Source of the DNA: Ehrlichia japonica
GTDB lineage: Bacteria; Pseudomonadota; Alphaproteobacteria; Rickettsiales; Anaplasmataceae
Assembly: GCF_000632845.1 (NCBI RefSeq)
Contig: NZ_CP007474.1
Location: 558,001 to 622,000 of the forward strand
Reading direction: 5' to 3'
Length of the DNA stretch: 64,000 nt
A program made the position numbers and the translations under genes. Of the stretch, positions 9,255-21,215 are shown piece after piece. Under the pieces are notes generated by a model. That model saw only the letters and a list, made by a program, of their open reading frames with translations. It was not told the DNA's origin and did no database searches. How positions within the stretch are numbered: the stretch's first letter is position 1; every line of letters starts with the position of its first letter.

Positions 9255-11534
9255 GTGTTATCAAAAAATCTAGAAGCTAGTTTACATAAAGCACTATCAA
9301 TTGCATTTGATTTTCATCATGAATATGCTACTTTAGAGCATCTTTTATTAGCTTTAACTGATGACATAGATGCAAGACGTGTTTTTTATGCTTTTCGTGT
9401 ATCAATTGATAAACTGAAGATTACAATTATAAATTTTCTAAGGTATGAAATACCGACTTTAATTGATAAAGGTATTTCAGAAGTTAAGCCTACTGCTATT
9501 TTTGAACGATTAATACATAGAGCCATTATACATGCTCATACTTCTGGTAAAAATGAAGTAACAGGTGCAAATATTCTTGCTGAGATTTTATCAGAAAAGG
9601 ATTCTTATAGTGCATGTTTTTTACATGAACAAAACATAAAATACTTGGATGTTCTAAATTATACTTCTAATAATAATTTATATGCTGGAGAATTCAACGT
9701 AGATCAAGAGTTTGTAAAATATAGCGATTATGGTAAATCAGCAAGTAATGTAAATAAAGATATATTAAAAGACAATGAAACTTTGGATAGTTATTGTGTA
9801 AATTTAAATGAAGCGGCAAAAAAAGGGAAAATAGATTATGTAATAGGAAGGTCATATGAATTAGATAGAACAATGGAAGTTCTATTAAGGAGGAGAAAAA
9901 ATAATCCATTATATGTTGGTGATCCAGGTGTTGGTAAGACTGCAATTGTAGAAGGATTAGCATTAAAAATTATAGAAGGTGATGTGCCAGAACAATTAAA
10001 GAGAATGGTAATATATTCTTTAGATATAGGTGCATTATTAGCTGGAACACGCTATCGTGGAGATTTTGAGGAAAGAATAAAATCTGTAATTAAGGCAATA
10101 GAAGCAAAGGAAAATGCAATATTATTTATTGATGAAATTCATACAATTGTTGGAGCTGGATCTACTAGTGGTGGGTCACTTGATGCAAGTAATTTGCTGA
10201 AACCTGCTTTAGCTAGAGGAACATTGAGATGTATAGGTGCTACTACCTATAAGGAATATAATAATAATTTTGAAAAGGATAGAGCATTAGCTAGAAGGTA
10301 TCAAAAAATTAATGTTGAAGAGTCCTCAGTTAGTGAAACATTAAGGATATTAGATGGAATAAAGTCTTATTATGAATCACATCACCAAGTTAGATATACT
10401 AATCAAGCAATTAAATATGCTGCAGAGTTATCAGATAGATATATTTCAGGAAAGATGCTTCCAGATAAAGCTGTAGATGTTATAGATGAGGCTGGAGTAT
10501 ATTGTAAGTTACATAATACTGGCAATAGAATTATTACTGGAAGTGATATTGAACATATAATTTCTAGAATTACTGAGATACCATGTAGTAATTTATCGTT
10601 TAATGACTTAGATAGAATAAAAAATTTAGAAAAAAATCTTAAAAAAAATATATTTGGTCAAGATTTTGCAATTTCTCATCTTGTAGATTCAATTAAGATT
10701 GCTAAAGCAGGACTTAGAAATTATAACAAACCTTTAGCAAGTTATTTATTTTCTGGGCCAACTGGGGTAGGTAAAACTGAATTGGCAAAACAATTAGCAA
10801 ACCATATGGGTATGAAATTGATAAGATTTGATATGTCTGAATATATGGAATCTCATGCCGTTTCTAAAATTATAGGATCTCCTCCAGGATATGTAGGATA
10901 TGATCAAGGAGGATTATTGACTGATTCTATTTCAAGACATCAGTATAGTGTATTGTTACTTGATGAAATAGAAAAGGCTCACAGTGATATATACAATATA
11001 TTACTACAAATAATGGATTATGGATGTGTTACTGATACTTATGGAAAAAAGGTGAATTTTCATAATGTAGTGATTATATTAACAACTAATGCTGGTGCTT
11101 TTGAATTAAATAGAAATTCTATGGGTTTTGTTAGAAATAGAAATTTTAACCATGGGGATAACGAAAAAGCAATTGAAAAGATCTTTAGTCCAGAATTTCG
11201 TAATAGATTAGATGCTGTAATTTCATTTTCATCTTTGAATCAAGAGGTCATGTTGCTTGTAGTAAAGAAATTTATCTTTCAGCTTAAAGAACAGTTAGCA
11301 AAGAAAAATGTTCATATAGATGTAGCTGATGATGTGTTAATGTATTTTGCACGATCTGGTTATAGTGATGCTTATGGTGTAAGAAATATAGAGAATATTA
11401 TTTCTAAAAAAGTTAGAAAATATCTAGCAGAGGAAATATTGTTTGGCAGATTATTTAATGGTGGAAATGTAAAGATTAAACTTGATATTAATACTAATAA
11501 ATTGGTGTATGATTTTTGTTGTGCGGAAACATAA
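9255..11534 (+). CDS. clpA: ATP-dependent Clp protease ATP-binding subunit ClpA
   Basis: ClpA is the AAA+ unfoldase that feeds substrates, often delivered by ClpS, into ClpP. The 759-residue protein has the Clp N-domain (about 1-150, opening LSKNLEASLHKAL), AAA module 1 with Walker A GDPGVGKTA near 221 and Walker B LFIDEIHT, and AAA module 2 with Walker A GPTGVGKTE near 500 and Walker B LLLDEIEKAH. There is no long middle coiled coil of the ClpB kind, which together with the length argues for ClpA. The start is GTG, supported by GGGGA at 9246-9250. It stands alone, divergent from the TerC-like gene. Confidence 0.95.
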   Translation: MLSKNLEASLHKALSIAFDFHHEYATLEHLLLALTDDIDARRVFYAFRVSIDKLKITIINFLRYEIPTLIDKGISEVKPTAIFERLIHRAIIHAHTSGKNEVTGANILAEILSEKDSYSACFLHEQNIKYLDVLNYTSNNNLYAGEFNVDQEFVKYSDYGKSASNVNKDILKDNETLDSYCVNLNEAAKKGKIDYVIGRSYELDRTMEVLLRRRKNNPLYVGDPGVGKTAIVEGLALKIIEGDVPEQLKRMVIYSLDIGALLAGTRYRGDFEERIKSVIKAIEAKENAILFIDEIHTIVGAGSTSGGSLDASNLLKPALARGTLRCIGATTYKEYNNNFEKDRALARRYQKINVEESSVSETLRILDGIKSYYESHHQVRYTNQAIKYAAELSDRYISGKMLPDKAVDVIDEAGVYCKLHNTGNRIITGSDIEHIISRITEIPCSNLSFNDLDRIKNLEKNLKKNIFGQDFAISHLVDSIKIAKAGLRNYNKPLASYLFSGPTGVGKTELAKQLANHMGMKLIRFDMSEYMESHAVSKIIGSPPGYVGYDQGGLLTDSISRHQYSVLLLDEIEKAHSDIYNILLQIMDYGCVTDTYGKKVNFHNVVIILTTNAGAFELNRNSMGFVRNRNFNHGDNEKAIEKIFSPEFRNRLDAVISFSSLNQEVMLLVVKKFIFQLKEQLAKKNVHIDVADDVLMYFARSGYSDAYGVRNIENIISKKVRKYLAEEILFGRLFNGGNVKIKLDINTNKLVYDFCCAET

Positions 11535-11891
11535 TTTTATATATCAATAACATTAATTAAATATCAAATAGATATATAAAACGGTGTATATTTTATATAC
11601 GCTATTTTTCTAAAGATTATTATGTGGTCAGTTGTATTAGATATACAAATATTTAACTGCTAAAAATCTATCATAATAGCTTTGATAGAGCTATTAATAA
11701 TTATTTTACTTAATGTGTGAATGGAAATATTAGTAACTATATTGGTTAATTTATATTTTAAATAATAAATATATTATTTTTTAATTTATTAGAAACAGTA
11801 AACTTATGATATTAAAAATTTAATATTTATTCTTGATTAGTAAAATAATAGATGTTAGTATTCAGTTAATTTATTTAAAAACAACCCAAAG
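11535..11891. other. Intergenic region with two AT-rich hairpins
   Basis: No gene is visible in these 357 bases. The stem at 11583-11603 (nine pairs including two G-U, loop TTT, followed by ATTTTT) is a plausible clpA terminator. A second hairpin, AATAGCT/AGCTATT, lies at 11675-11695. The rest is plain AT-rich sequence leading to the next gene. Confidence 0.5.
11583..11609 (+). terminator. Probable clpA rho-independent terminator
   Basis: Left arm 11583-11591 and right arm 11595-11603 pair over nine positions with a three-base loop, then a T-rich tail to 11609. The stem is AT-rich, so its strength is doubtful, but the position about 50 bases after the clpA stop fits. Confidence 0.45.
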
Positions 11892-14800
11892 ATGTTAAAC
11901 TTTAATAAGAGATTATCTAAATATAACTTAACTATAAGTTATATTGCGTTTTTTATGTTACTGATGCTTTTAGTGGCATATTTAGCTATGGTATTTTTCA
12001 AGAAAGATACTGCTATTGGTAACTTGGTAACAGGGCTTCTAGCTTCATTTTTAGTAACTGTTATTTTAGCTTTTGGCTGTAAACGTTTATGTGATAACTA
12101 TCAATCTAGAGTTAAATTATTAAGAGATTTATTTAGAAAAGAGCATGAGGAAAAAGTAGAATTACCTCAGGTTGAGTTAAATGAAGATTTTGAACAATCT
12201 ATAAAACAATTATTAAAATTAAAGAAGTCAGCGCTTGAAGATCTTTCTATTGACTGTACTGTAGGAACACAACAAAATCAGTCAATTTTAGAAGAATATG
12301 ATAGGGAGATAAAGCATTTGGAAACTATGCAAAAGAGGCAAATAGAGATATTGCAACAATCAAATAGTTTAGTAGATCAATTCAATATGCAGAATTGGAA
12401 ATATGGTGAAGATGTCAAATATGCACAGGATAGTTTTATAAAACATATTAAATATGAAAGATATTCACATAATCGTTTTTGTTCTTACTTAAGTGAGTTT
12501 AAAGTTGATTCTAGTTTGATTTCTAATCAATTTGAGCCTAATTTAAGCTCTGCAATGATTTATATTAATTGTGTACCATCTATAACATATATTTTTAAAT
12601 CAGCAAGTGCTTTATTGAGTGCAATTGGAAGTTTACAAACAGATCATCAAGTGTCATTTGTTCAATATTGTCAAAGGGTATATGATTTTGATTGTCAGGT
12701 AGTTTTAAAGACTGAAATATCTTTATTTAATAAATCGAAATCTGATTTATGTACGTATGTCGGTATTAACTATTGGATAAACAAATCAGTTTTACGTTAT
12801 ATATACTATGATGGATGTATTAATAGTCTAAAAAAAGCCAAACATTCGTTAGGGAGGTTTTTAGATGCAGAATATTCAAGTATGGTTACTTTTTATAGAA
12901 GAATGGGTATGGGAAGTACTATTGATCAATTTAAAAACTCAATAAGCATGCAACCACCAAGAAGTGAGATTGATAGGATAACGCTATGTGGTAATTCAGT
13001 TATGCAAGAGATAGTAGAAGAATTAGATTCATTAAACACAGTTGAAGTGACAGCCATTGATAATATGCAATCTGAATTACCTCAAGCATCATTGATAAGT
13101 AGAAAGGTTATTAATTTAATTCGAGCAAAAGAAGAATTAGAAAATTTGATTCAAAAAAAGCAGAAACTGAGTTCAGAAGATGGTCCTTACGCAGAAATAG
13201 ATCAAATTGTGTCTTATCTTAGATCAAAATTTAGTGAAGTTAAGGATCATATTTTAGTGCATTTACCAGCTAATATGTCTCAAAAAGTTATTCAAGTGCA
13301 AGCGTCATTAGACTTGCATTTCAGAGGTAGGTCTTTCAGTTTAGAATTTGAAGGAAAATCTTTATCAGATATAAAGCAGCAAATTCTATGTTTATGTGAA
13401 CGGTTATTTCAGGAAGAGGAAGATCAAATAAAATCATTAAAATCATTACAATATATGCAAGATATAGTTAAAAAATTTATGTTTGACCTGGATGATCCTA
13501 CAGGAAATGTTCTATTATATTCGTTATATGATAATTTAAAATGTTATGTTGATTTATTAGAAAGTGCACAAACAGCGTTTTCTGAGCAAGAAAGAATACT
13601 GGAAAAAGATAATAATATTGTGCATGCAGATTTGCTAAGTAAAGGGTTGCCGGGTTTGCAAAAGGTGTATGACATTCTGTATACAAGATATCGGTTTTTA
13701 GAGCAAAATCACAATAAGATTGAAGAAGCTCAATTAAAATTACTTGATATATATAAAATAAACTCATGTTGGGGTAATCTAGAAAAAAGTATACAACACA
13801 GTTATATATTATATGAGCAACTAGGAGCATTAGGCTCCAAATACACATATATTGACTCTTTATTGAATAGATTACAAAAATTAAGTGAGGCAACTTTTCT
13901 AATAAAGGATGGATCATCTTATTTAGATTTATTAGATATTCCAGAAGGTGAGAGAAATGGTTTTCTAGATGAATTAAGTCGACAAGAAGACTCAGTAAAA
14001 CTTTTGGAATTGTTATCTACAAAAAAAATAGATTTTAGCATACTTAATAGCAGAATGACAGATCAACTCATGATAAAACAGCAATCTCTTAATGAATGTT
14101 TGAGTGTCTTTAAAGATAAAAGAAATGAAATATTAATGGATTCAAATGTTGTAAGATTTCTATCTGAAGGAATAAAAATTGATTTTGTTGATAGGTTAGA
14201 AGGATTAAAAAAGGAATTAATATTCCTGAATGATCAGAATGAGCAGTTAATGTTTAGTGAGCACATAAAGGAAATTAATTCTGTTATCAGTTCAATAGAG
14301 GTGGTATCAGAATTATTGTCTGATGATGACAAAATTCCAGAACAAAAAGTAAGAAAACTAATAAATAGTTTATGCTGCTTGCAAGAAGATTTTTCAGTGA
14401 ATAATCAATTATTAAATTTGTTAAATTTAAAAAAGGAAATTCAAGAAGAAAGAAAATCACGTCTTCCTGTAACAAACGAATTGCAAGTAGTGTTTCTAAA
14501 AAGTGATAAAATAGAATCTGAATTACTTAGACTAAAAAATGAGATTGATGAAATAATAGATCAGGTTAATGAGCTGTTGATAATAGAAGAAGATACAAAT
14601 GTAATGAATCAAATAAAGGAGTTTGTTGGAGTACTATCTGGCTTATTATATGATGCTAGCCATAAGGAAAATATATCAGAACTTTTATGTTATATAGAGA
14701 AGAAGGAGTTTAATGATTTATTATCTAAGTTAGAAAATCATATGGATTTTTCAGATGATGAAAAGCATTATGTTGAACGTATAGTTAGTGGTTTAAAGAA

Positions 14801-16301
14801 TATTTCTAAATTATCAAATGAATTGCAAGCAAAACAGATTGAAAGATCCGAATTAGATAGTACATCACTTACACTGGCTAGAAAATTAATGAGTATTGGA
14901 TATCAGTTGAGTGTTAAAGAGAAATTGAGTGTACTTGATGATTTATCTAATTTTTTTAATGTACTAGAATGCTTGCGGACAAAATTTGTTAAGTTATATA
15001 AAGAAACTGTATATATGATACGAGGAGTTATAGATACTAAAAAATGTAATGAGACTTCATTTATAGAATTAATAAATGAAACACTGAAGTCTTTAGATGA
15101 TAATTCTAATTTATCAATAACAGCCGATAGTTTTATATCTGAAGAACTTGAGAATTTTGGTAAATTAAGAGAATTACAAGGTTATGTTTTAGAATTGGAA
15201 AAAGAGGATAATAATACTGAAGAAATAATTAATGAATTATTAGACCGTTTATCAGATGGTTTAACTGAGAAAGAAATAAGACTGTGTAAAAATTTAAAGA
15301 ATATTGCATCATTAGATGATATGAATGAAACTTTTTCCCAATTGAAAACATGTATTTGTAAAACTAAAGATAAAGAACTCAGTCAATATCAAGATAAACT
15401 GAATAAGTTTGTAGATGATATTATCGTAACATACACTGACACTGTGGATAATCCGTATCTTTTGCATGAAGATAAAGGGTTTACAGCGGATGAATGTAGA
15501 AAAATGACAACATTATATTCAAAAATAAAAAGTAGTCTTGAAGATTTACAAAGCATATTACGACAAGACAATATAATAATGATACCTGATGCTGAGCAAA
15601 AAATTCAAGAAATATATGAAAGTTTGAAAGATATCTTTTTAGAAAATTGTGATTTATCTAATATGCTATCAGATGTATTATCACGAAGTAAAAACTGTGA
15701 AGAAAAATTAGGATTGAATACATATGTCACTCATTTCTTATCATTTATTAACTTATTAAATTATCATATAATTGAAAAGAAATTTTATGTGGAAGGGCAT
15801 ATGATTGCAAACTTAAACGATCAAATACATCAGCAAGAAATGCTGGTTTTAGAATCAAGAGCAGCAGTTAATGAAGAAGTAAGTAGAAGTGTGCAAAGGT
15901 TACTAGATCAATCAATATATTATCCTCGAGATTTAATTAATGTGAGATTGATAAAGAGAAAGCTTATAGATAATGGAATTATATGTGATGATCTGATGAA
16001 GATTTTAGAAGATGATGTAAGAGCAAAAGTAGCCTGTTCAAGTAATGTAATGGTAGCATTAATGCATAGAGAAGACATGAATAGGTTAGAAGACCAGACA
16101 GGTATCTATAAAGAACAACAAATGTCACATGCTCGTAGATTACAATTATATAAAGTGATTAAAAAATTTATGGATAATTCTATAGATGGAAGTAATGTTC
16201 AATATCTAAGAGAAATTGATGATAGTATACAGCAGCCCAGTGCTATCCTATGTTCTTCTGAAAATAGATCCCAACATGAAATGGCTACTGTTAGTATATA
16301 A
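11892..16301 (+). CDS. Large membrane-anchored coiled-coil protein of unknown function
   Basis: I do not recognise this 1469-residue protein. Two hydrophobic segments lie at about residues 13-36 and 45-64, then a basic stretch (KRLCDNYQSRVKLLR), then roughly 1400 residues dominated by heptad-like Leu/Ile/Lys/Glu helices with repeated LxxLxxE patterns, interrupted by a more globular part around residues 190-340. No enzyme motif is visible. The likely topology is an inner-membrane anchor with a very long helical body; which side it faces is unknown. A structural or septation-like scaffold, or a secreted host-interacting protein, would both fit, but neither is shown. It starts with ATG after a run of As and has long gaps on both sides, so it is probably monocistronic. 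Confidence 0.75.
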   Translation: MLNFNKRLSKYNLTISYIAFFMLLMLLVAYLAMVFFKKDTAIGNLVTGLLASFLVTVILAFGCKRLCDNYQSRVKLLRDLFRKEHEEKVELPQVELNEDFEQSIKQLLKLKKSALEDLSIDCTVGTQQNQSILEEYDREIKHLETMQKRQIEILQQSNSLVDQFNMQNWKYGEDVKYAQDSFIKHIKYERYSHNRFCSYLSEFKVDSSLISNQFEPNLSSAMIYINCVPSITYIFKSASALLSAIGSLQTDHQVSFVQYCQRVYDFDCQVVLKTEISLFNKSKSDLCTYVGINYWINKSVLRYIYYDGCINSLKKAKHSLGRFLDAEYSSMVTFYRRMGMGSTIDQFKNSISMQPPRSEIDRITLCGNSVMQEIVEELDSLNTVEVTAIDNMQSELPQASLISRKVINLIRAKEELENLIQKKQKLSSEDGPYAEIDQIVSYLRSKFSEVKDHILVHLPANMSQKVIQVQASLDLHFRGRSFSLEFEGKSLSDIKQQILCLCERLFQEEEDQIKSLKSLQYMQDIVKKFMFDLDDPTGNVLLYSLYDNLKCYVDLLESAQTAFSEQERILEKDNNIVHADLLSKGLPGLQKVYDILYTRYRFLEQNHNKIEEAQLKLLDIYKINSCWGNLEKSIQHSYILYEQLGALGSKYTYIDSLLNRLQKLSEATFLIKDGSSYLDLLDIPEGERNGFLDELSRQEDSVKLLELLSTKKIDFSILNSRMTDQLMIKQQSLNECLSVFKDKRNEILMDSNVVRFLSEGIKIDFVDRLEGLKKELIFLNDQNEQLMFSEHIKEINSVISSIEVVSELLSDDDKIPEQKVRKLINSLCCLQEDFSVNNQLLNLLNLKKEIQEERKSRLPVTNELQVVFLKSDKIESELLRLKNEIDEIIDQVNELLIIEEDTNVMNQIKEFVGVLSGLLYDASHKENISELLCYIEKKEFNDLLSKLENHMDFSDDEKHYVERIVSGLKNISKLSNELQAKQIERSELDSTSLTLARKLMSIGYQLSVKEKLSVLDDLSNFFNVLECLRTKFVKLYKETVYMIRGVIDTKKCNETSFIELINETLKSLDDNSNLSITADSFISEELENFGKLRELQGYVLELEKEDNNTEEIINELLDRLSDGLTEKEIRLCKNLKNIASLDDMNETFSQLKTCICKTKDKELSQYQDKLNKFVDDIIVTYTDTVDNPYLLHEDKGFTADECRKMTTLYSKIKSSLEDLQSILRQDNIIMIPDAEQKIQEIYESLKDIFLENCDLSNMLSDVLSRSKNCEEKLGLNTYVTHFLSFINLLNYHIIEKKFYVEGHMIANLNDQIHQQEMLVLESRAAVNEEVSRSVQRLLDQSIYYPRDLINVRLIKRKLIDNGIICDDLMKILEDDVRAKVACSSNVMVALMHREDMNRLEDQTGIYKEQQMSHARRLQLYKVIKKFMDNSIDGSNVQYLREIDDSIQQPSAILCSSENRSQHEMATVSI

Positions 16302-16714
16302 TAACGAATGTATGTTGAGATTAAAGTTTATTTTATAGAATAATTTTCTATTCTGATACAGTGTGCTAGAATTGATTTTATAAGTTGTATTAGAATTTTG
16401 TATTCAACTTACTTTTTATTATACTGTAGGTTTCTTGATATCATTTTTTAATGATGACTCTTGGTTCACCTAAAGGTTTTCCATTATATACTTGTATTCA
16501 TTGTTGATAAGATATTATGGTATAAATTATGTATTGCATTAATACTATCTCTTTCATGATAATTAGCACTTTTTAAAAAGGTGATTAAAGGAAGAGTAAT
16601 ACTGGAGCAAATTATAAATCTATTCATATATTTTCTTATTAGTAAATTCCTTATGCAAACATAATAAACCAAAGTGTTATATATATTTTTATATAAGATA
16701 TAACAGGATATTAT
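16302..16714. other. Intergenic region, nothing firm
   Basis: 413 bases between two convergent genes. A weak hairpin (AGAATA/TATTCT) at about 16337-16354 could end the upstream transcript. A 62-codon minus-strand frame at 16484-16672 is open, but has no ribosome-binding site and ordinary AT-rich composition, so I do not call it a gene. Confidence 0.4.
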
Positions 16715-18085
16715 TTATAATAAAAACATTGTAGCCATTCCTAAAAAAATTAGAAAAGACAAGGTATCACTTGTAGCACATATGATAATAGAGGAAGATA
16801 TAGCTGGATCAATTTTAAAAAGATTCAATATCATTGGTATGGCTGTACCTAAAAATGTTGCTATCGAAAAGGTAATTATCATTGAAGTTCCTGCTAGTAT
16901 TTGAATGTTGATATGTTGGCCTCTTAACATGAGTGCTATAGAAGATACAATTGCTAATATTAAACCATTAACAAGTCCTACAAATAATTCTTTAAAAAGT
17001 AATCTCTGAGCATTTCTATTAGTAAGTTGTTTAGTAGATAAAGCCCTGATTGTGACGGTTAAAGCTTGTAGTCCTGCATTACCACTCATAGATGCAATGA
17101 TTGGCATTATTACTGATAATGCTATAAAATGTTGCAAAGTATTGCTAAATATTCCTATAATCATTGAACTAATCGTAGCTGTAAGTAGATTTATGATTAG
17201 CCATGGCAATCTTTTAACAACGGTTTTTAAAAGAGGAGAGTTAATATCATTATTAGATACCATCCCTAAATGTAAAACATCTTTTTCAGCTTCTTGATGT
17301 ATTACATTTAATATATCGTGTACTATTATCGATCCTATGATTCTGCCGTCTTTATTTATGACTGGAGCTGATAGTAAAGAATATTTTCTAAAAATTTCTG
17401 CGACTTCTTCTTGTGTAGTGTGCGATTTTATAATTTTTATATCAGTTTTCATAAGGTTTCTTACGATCTGAGTACTGTTTGAGCAGATTATATTGTCTAA
17501 CCTTAAATATCCTATAGGATTTAACTTAGGATCTACAATAAAAATTTCATAAAATTCTTTATTTAATTTGTTATTTTGCTTTAAAAAAGTTAATAACTGA
17601 CTTATGGTCCAGTACTCTGGGGCAATAATGATATCTTTATGCATTAATCTACCAGCACTTTCTTCCGGATATGATAATAATTCGTTAACGTGAATTTTAT
17701 TACTTTCTGGTAATACATTTAAAATATTTATCTGACTTTCTTTATCAAGATCTTCAATAATTGTGACTATATCTTCTGTACTTAGTTGAGATATTAAAGA
17801 TGCTACTTTTTTTATTCCTAAAATTTTAATTATTTCTTGGCGTAGATCTGGAACAAGGTGAATAAGAATATCTTTAACTAGATTACCATTTATATTATTT
17901 AAAAATTCTTTACGATGTTGATATGTTGAAGTTAATAAGAAATATGCAAGTTGTACATTATCTGACTTATTAATTATTTCTTCTATTATTGGGTAATTTT
18001 GTGTTTCTAGTGCTTCAGTTAAAGAGTTACTAGTTTTTTCATCTAATATATAGTGTAAAGTATGGCTACTTTCCTGTGTATACAT
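16715..18085 (-). CDS. mgtE: Magnesium transporter MgtE
   Basis: MgtE is a homodimeric Mg2+ channel of the inner membrane gated by its own cytosolic Mg2+ sensor. The 456-residue protein shows the order typical of the family: an N-terminal helical superhelix domain (about 1-135, with ILGIKKVASLISQLSTEDIV), a pair of CBS domains (about 140-265, including VRNLMKTDIKII and INKDGRIIGSI), a plug helix, and five C-terminal membrane helices (about 290-456). The pore motif region (GNAGLQALTVTIRALSTKQL) is conserved. Length is normal. The start ATG at 18085 is preceded by AAGGAC, an acceptable ribosome-binding site. Confidence 0.94.
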   Translation of the reverse strand: MYTQESSHTLHYILDEKTSNSLTEALETQNYPIIEEIINKSDNVQLAYFLLTSTYQHRKEFLNNINGNLVKDILIHLVPDLRQEIIKILGIKKVASLISQLSTEDIVTIIEDLDKESQINILNVLPESNKIHVNELLSYPEESAGRLMHKDIIIAPEYWTISQLLTFLKQNNKLNKEFYEIFIVDPKLNPIGYLRLDNIICSNSTQIVRNLMKTDIKIIKSHTTQEEVAEIFRKYSLLSAPVINKDGRIIGSIIVHDILNVIHQEAEKDVLHLGMVSNNDINSPLLKTVVKRLPWLIINLLTATISSMIIGIFSNTLQHFIALSVIMPIIASMSGNAGLQALTVTIRALSTKQLTNRNAQRLLFKELFVGLVNGLILAIVSSIALMLRGQHINIQILAGTSMIITFSIATFLGTAIPMILNLFKIDPAISSSIIICATSDTLSFLIFLGMATMFLL

Positions 18086-18231
18086 AGTAATATAGTCCTT
18101 AAGATTATTGACGAATAATACAAAAAATTATCAACAACAAGTATATAGGTTATATGAATAAATTTTAAATACATTTTTAATGTTAATAATAAATATTTAG
18201 TTTTCAAGGTAATATTCCTTCAATCTAATCG

Positions 18232-18260
18232 TTGACTAAAAATTAAAATTTATATATGGT
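18232..18260 (+). promoter_or_regulatory. Promoter of tRNA-Leu
   Basis: TTGACT (18232-18237) and TATGGT (18255-18260) are 17 bases apart and lie 15 bases before the mature tRNA, as expected for a short tRNA leader. Consensus-based inference. Confidence 0.6.
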
Positions 18261-18274
18261 ATTTAATATTTTTA

Positions 18275-18357
18275 GCCCCTATGGCGGAATGGTAGACGCG
18301 GTAGACTCAAAATCTACTGTTCGAAAGAATGTGCTGGTTCAAGTCCGGCTAGGGGTA
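18275..18357 (+). tRNA. tRNA-Leu (anticodon CAA)
   Basis: A complete class II cloverleaf is visible. Acceptor arms GCCCCTA and TAGGGGT close with one G-U pair, followed by discriminator A. The anticodon stem GTAGA/TCTAC holds the loop CTCAAAA, giving anticodon CAA for UUG codons. A long variable arm follows, and the T arm carries GGTTCAAGTCC. CCA is not encoded and must be added after transcription. It sits between mgtE and atpD with its own promoter. Confidence 0.95.
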
Positions 18358-18415
18358 CTTAAAAATAAATTGTTAGTTGTTGCAAGTTTTTTTTATTTTA
18401 TTACAATACTGGTGA

Positions 18416-20007
<1,592 letters not shown>

Positions 20008-20008
<1 letters not shown>

Positions 20009-20394
20009 TGAAGTATCTCTCTGTTGAATTTATTACCCCAGATGCTTTTTTAGATATATCTAATGTTCTATCTATTACGTCATATGTTGTAGATGGAGAA
20101 TTTGTAATATTGCCTGGACATGAAAAATTTATTATAGAATTGTGTTCTGGTCTTGTTAAGTTAAAGATTGATACAGGTGTTAGTATATTTTATGTATTAA
20201 ATCCTATATTAAGGGTGGATCCATATAATTGTAAAATTATAGCAAATCAGTTCATTAATGCTTGTGATGTTAATACTGTTATGCTTAAAGGGTATAAGGA
20301 AGATATAGAAAAAATATTAAATTCTATAAGTGATAAAATGTTACTTAAAATGGCAGAAAGGCATTTAACTTTTATAAACAAAATAATAAATTAG
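20008..20394 (+). CDS. atpC: F1F0 ATP synthase subunit epsilon
   Basis: The 128-residue epsilon subunit sits at the base of the rotor stalk and couples gamma rotation to catalysis. The N-terminal beta-sandwich has the expected VEFITPDAFL opening and the conserved GEFVILPGHEKFI segment, followed by a short helical C-terminus. Its ATG shares an A with the atpD stop (TAATG), which implies translational coupling with the beta subunit. It is slightly shorter than the E. coli protein because of a reduced helical tail, an observation that could weaken its inhibitory role. The next gene begins five bases later. Confidence 0.93.
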
Positions 20395-20399
20395 ATCTT

Positions 20400-21065
20400 A
20401 TGAAAATATTTCTTGATACTGTAGATATAGATTTTTTAAAAGAATTTAGCATTACTGGTTTAATAGATGGTATTACAACTAATCCATTATTATTATCAAA
20501 ATCAAATTTAGAGTGTCATGATTTGATTTTAAAGATCTGTTCATTAATCACAGGCCCGGTTAGTATTGAGGTCATATCTACATCCTATAAAGATATGATT
20601 AAAGAAGGTTTAGAAATATCTAAAATTGCTGATAACATTGTAGTAAAACTGCCTTTAACTTATGATGGGTTAATTGCGTGTAAAATTTTATCTTATGAAT
20701 ATAATATAAAAGTTAATATAACTCTTTGCTTTTCTGCATCTCAAGCAATTTTAGCAGCAAAGGCTGGAGCTTATTTTATATCTCCTTTTGTGGGAAGAAT
20801 AGATGATATTGGACAATCGGGAATGCAGCTAATTGAAGCTATACATAACATTTATACTAACTATAATGCGTTTAATACTAAAATTCTTGTAGCATCTATA
20901 CGTAGTGTTACACACGTTATACAGGCTGCAGAAATAGGTGCTGATATAGTTACAGTTCCTCCATCTATTTTTAAGCAAATGTTTATACATCCTCTTACTG
21001 ATAAAGGTCTTGAGGATTTTTTACAAAGTTGGAACACGTCTGGGAAAAAAATATTTTCTTCTTAG
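20400..21065 (+). CDS. Transaldolase / fructose-6-phosphate aldolase family protein
   Basis: A 221-residue (beta/alpha)8-barrel protein of the small transaldolase (TalC/MipB) group. Recognisable segments are MKIFLDTVDI, the GITTNPLLLSKS motif and VVKLP with the Schiff-base lysine (Lys83), plus SPFVGRIDDIG near 133. In the non-oxidative pentose phosphate pathway such enzymes transfer a dihydroxyacetone unit between sugar phosphates; some members act instead as fructose-6-phosphate aldolases, and sequence alone does not settle which. It follows atpC by five bases and is probably co-transcribed with atpD-atpC, ahead of a good terminator. Confidence 0.9.
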   Translation: MKIFLDTVDIDFLKEFSITGLIDGITTNPLLLSKSNLECHDLILKICSLITGPVSIEVISTSYKDMIKEGLEISKIADNIVVKLPLTYDGLIACKILSYEYNIKVNITLCFSASQAILAAKAGAYFISPFVGRIDDIGQSGMQLIEAIHNIYTNYNAFNTKILVASIRSVTHVIQAAEIGADIVTVPPSIFKQMFIHPLTDKGLEDFLQSWNTSGKKIFSS

Positions 21066-21142
21066 GGAAAAAGTTTAAAATGTAAAATTTTTGATATCTT
21101 TTTGTAGGTATTATATTAAAAAGGTATGTAACATTTGTAGGT

Positions 21143-21162
21143 AGCTGTACATCGGCTTTTTT
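21143..21162 (+). terminator. Rho-independent terminator after the atpD-atpC-transaldolase unit
   Basis: AGCTG (21143-21147) pairs with CGGCT (21153-21157), one pair being T-G, across the loop TACAT, and is followed directly by six Ts near 21157-21162. It lies about 80 bases after the transaldolase stop. Confidence 0.65.
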
Positions 21163-21215
21163 ATAGCATTGTAGAAAATTATAATTATTCATGTTTATAA
21201 TAAAATATCATGATT

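Noticed and set aside
13498-13917. 139-codon minus-strand frame inside the coiled-coil gene
   Set aside because: Antisense shadow of a long intact gene with no start signals.
16484-16672. 62-codon minus-strand frame before mgtE's end
   Set aside because: No ribosome-binding site, no family resemblance and ordinary composition; too short to trust at this AT content.
20749-20810. Resemblance of GRIDD near 32090 to the transaldolase GRIDDIG motif, as a possible duplicate
   Set aside because: Only five residues agree and the following sequence diverges completely.
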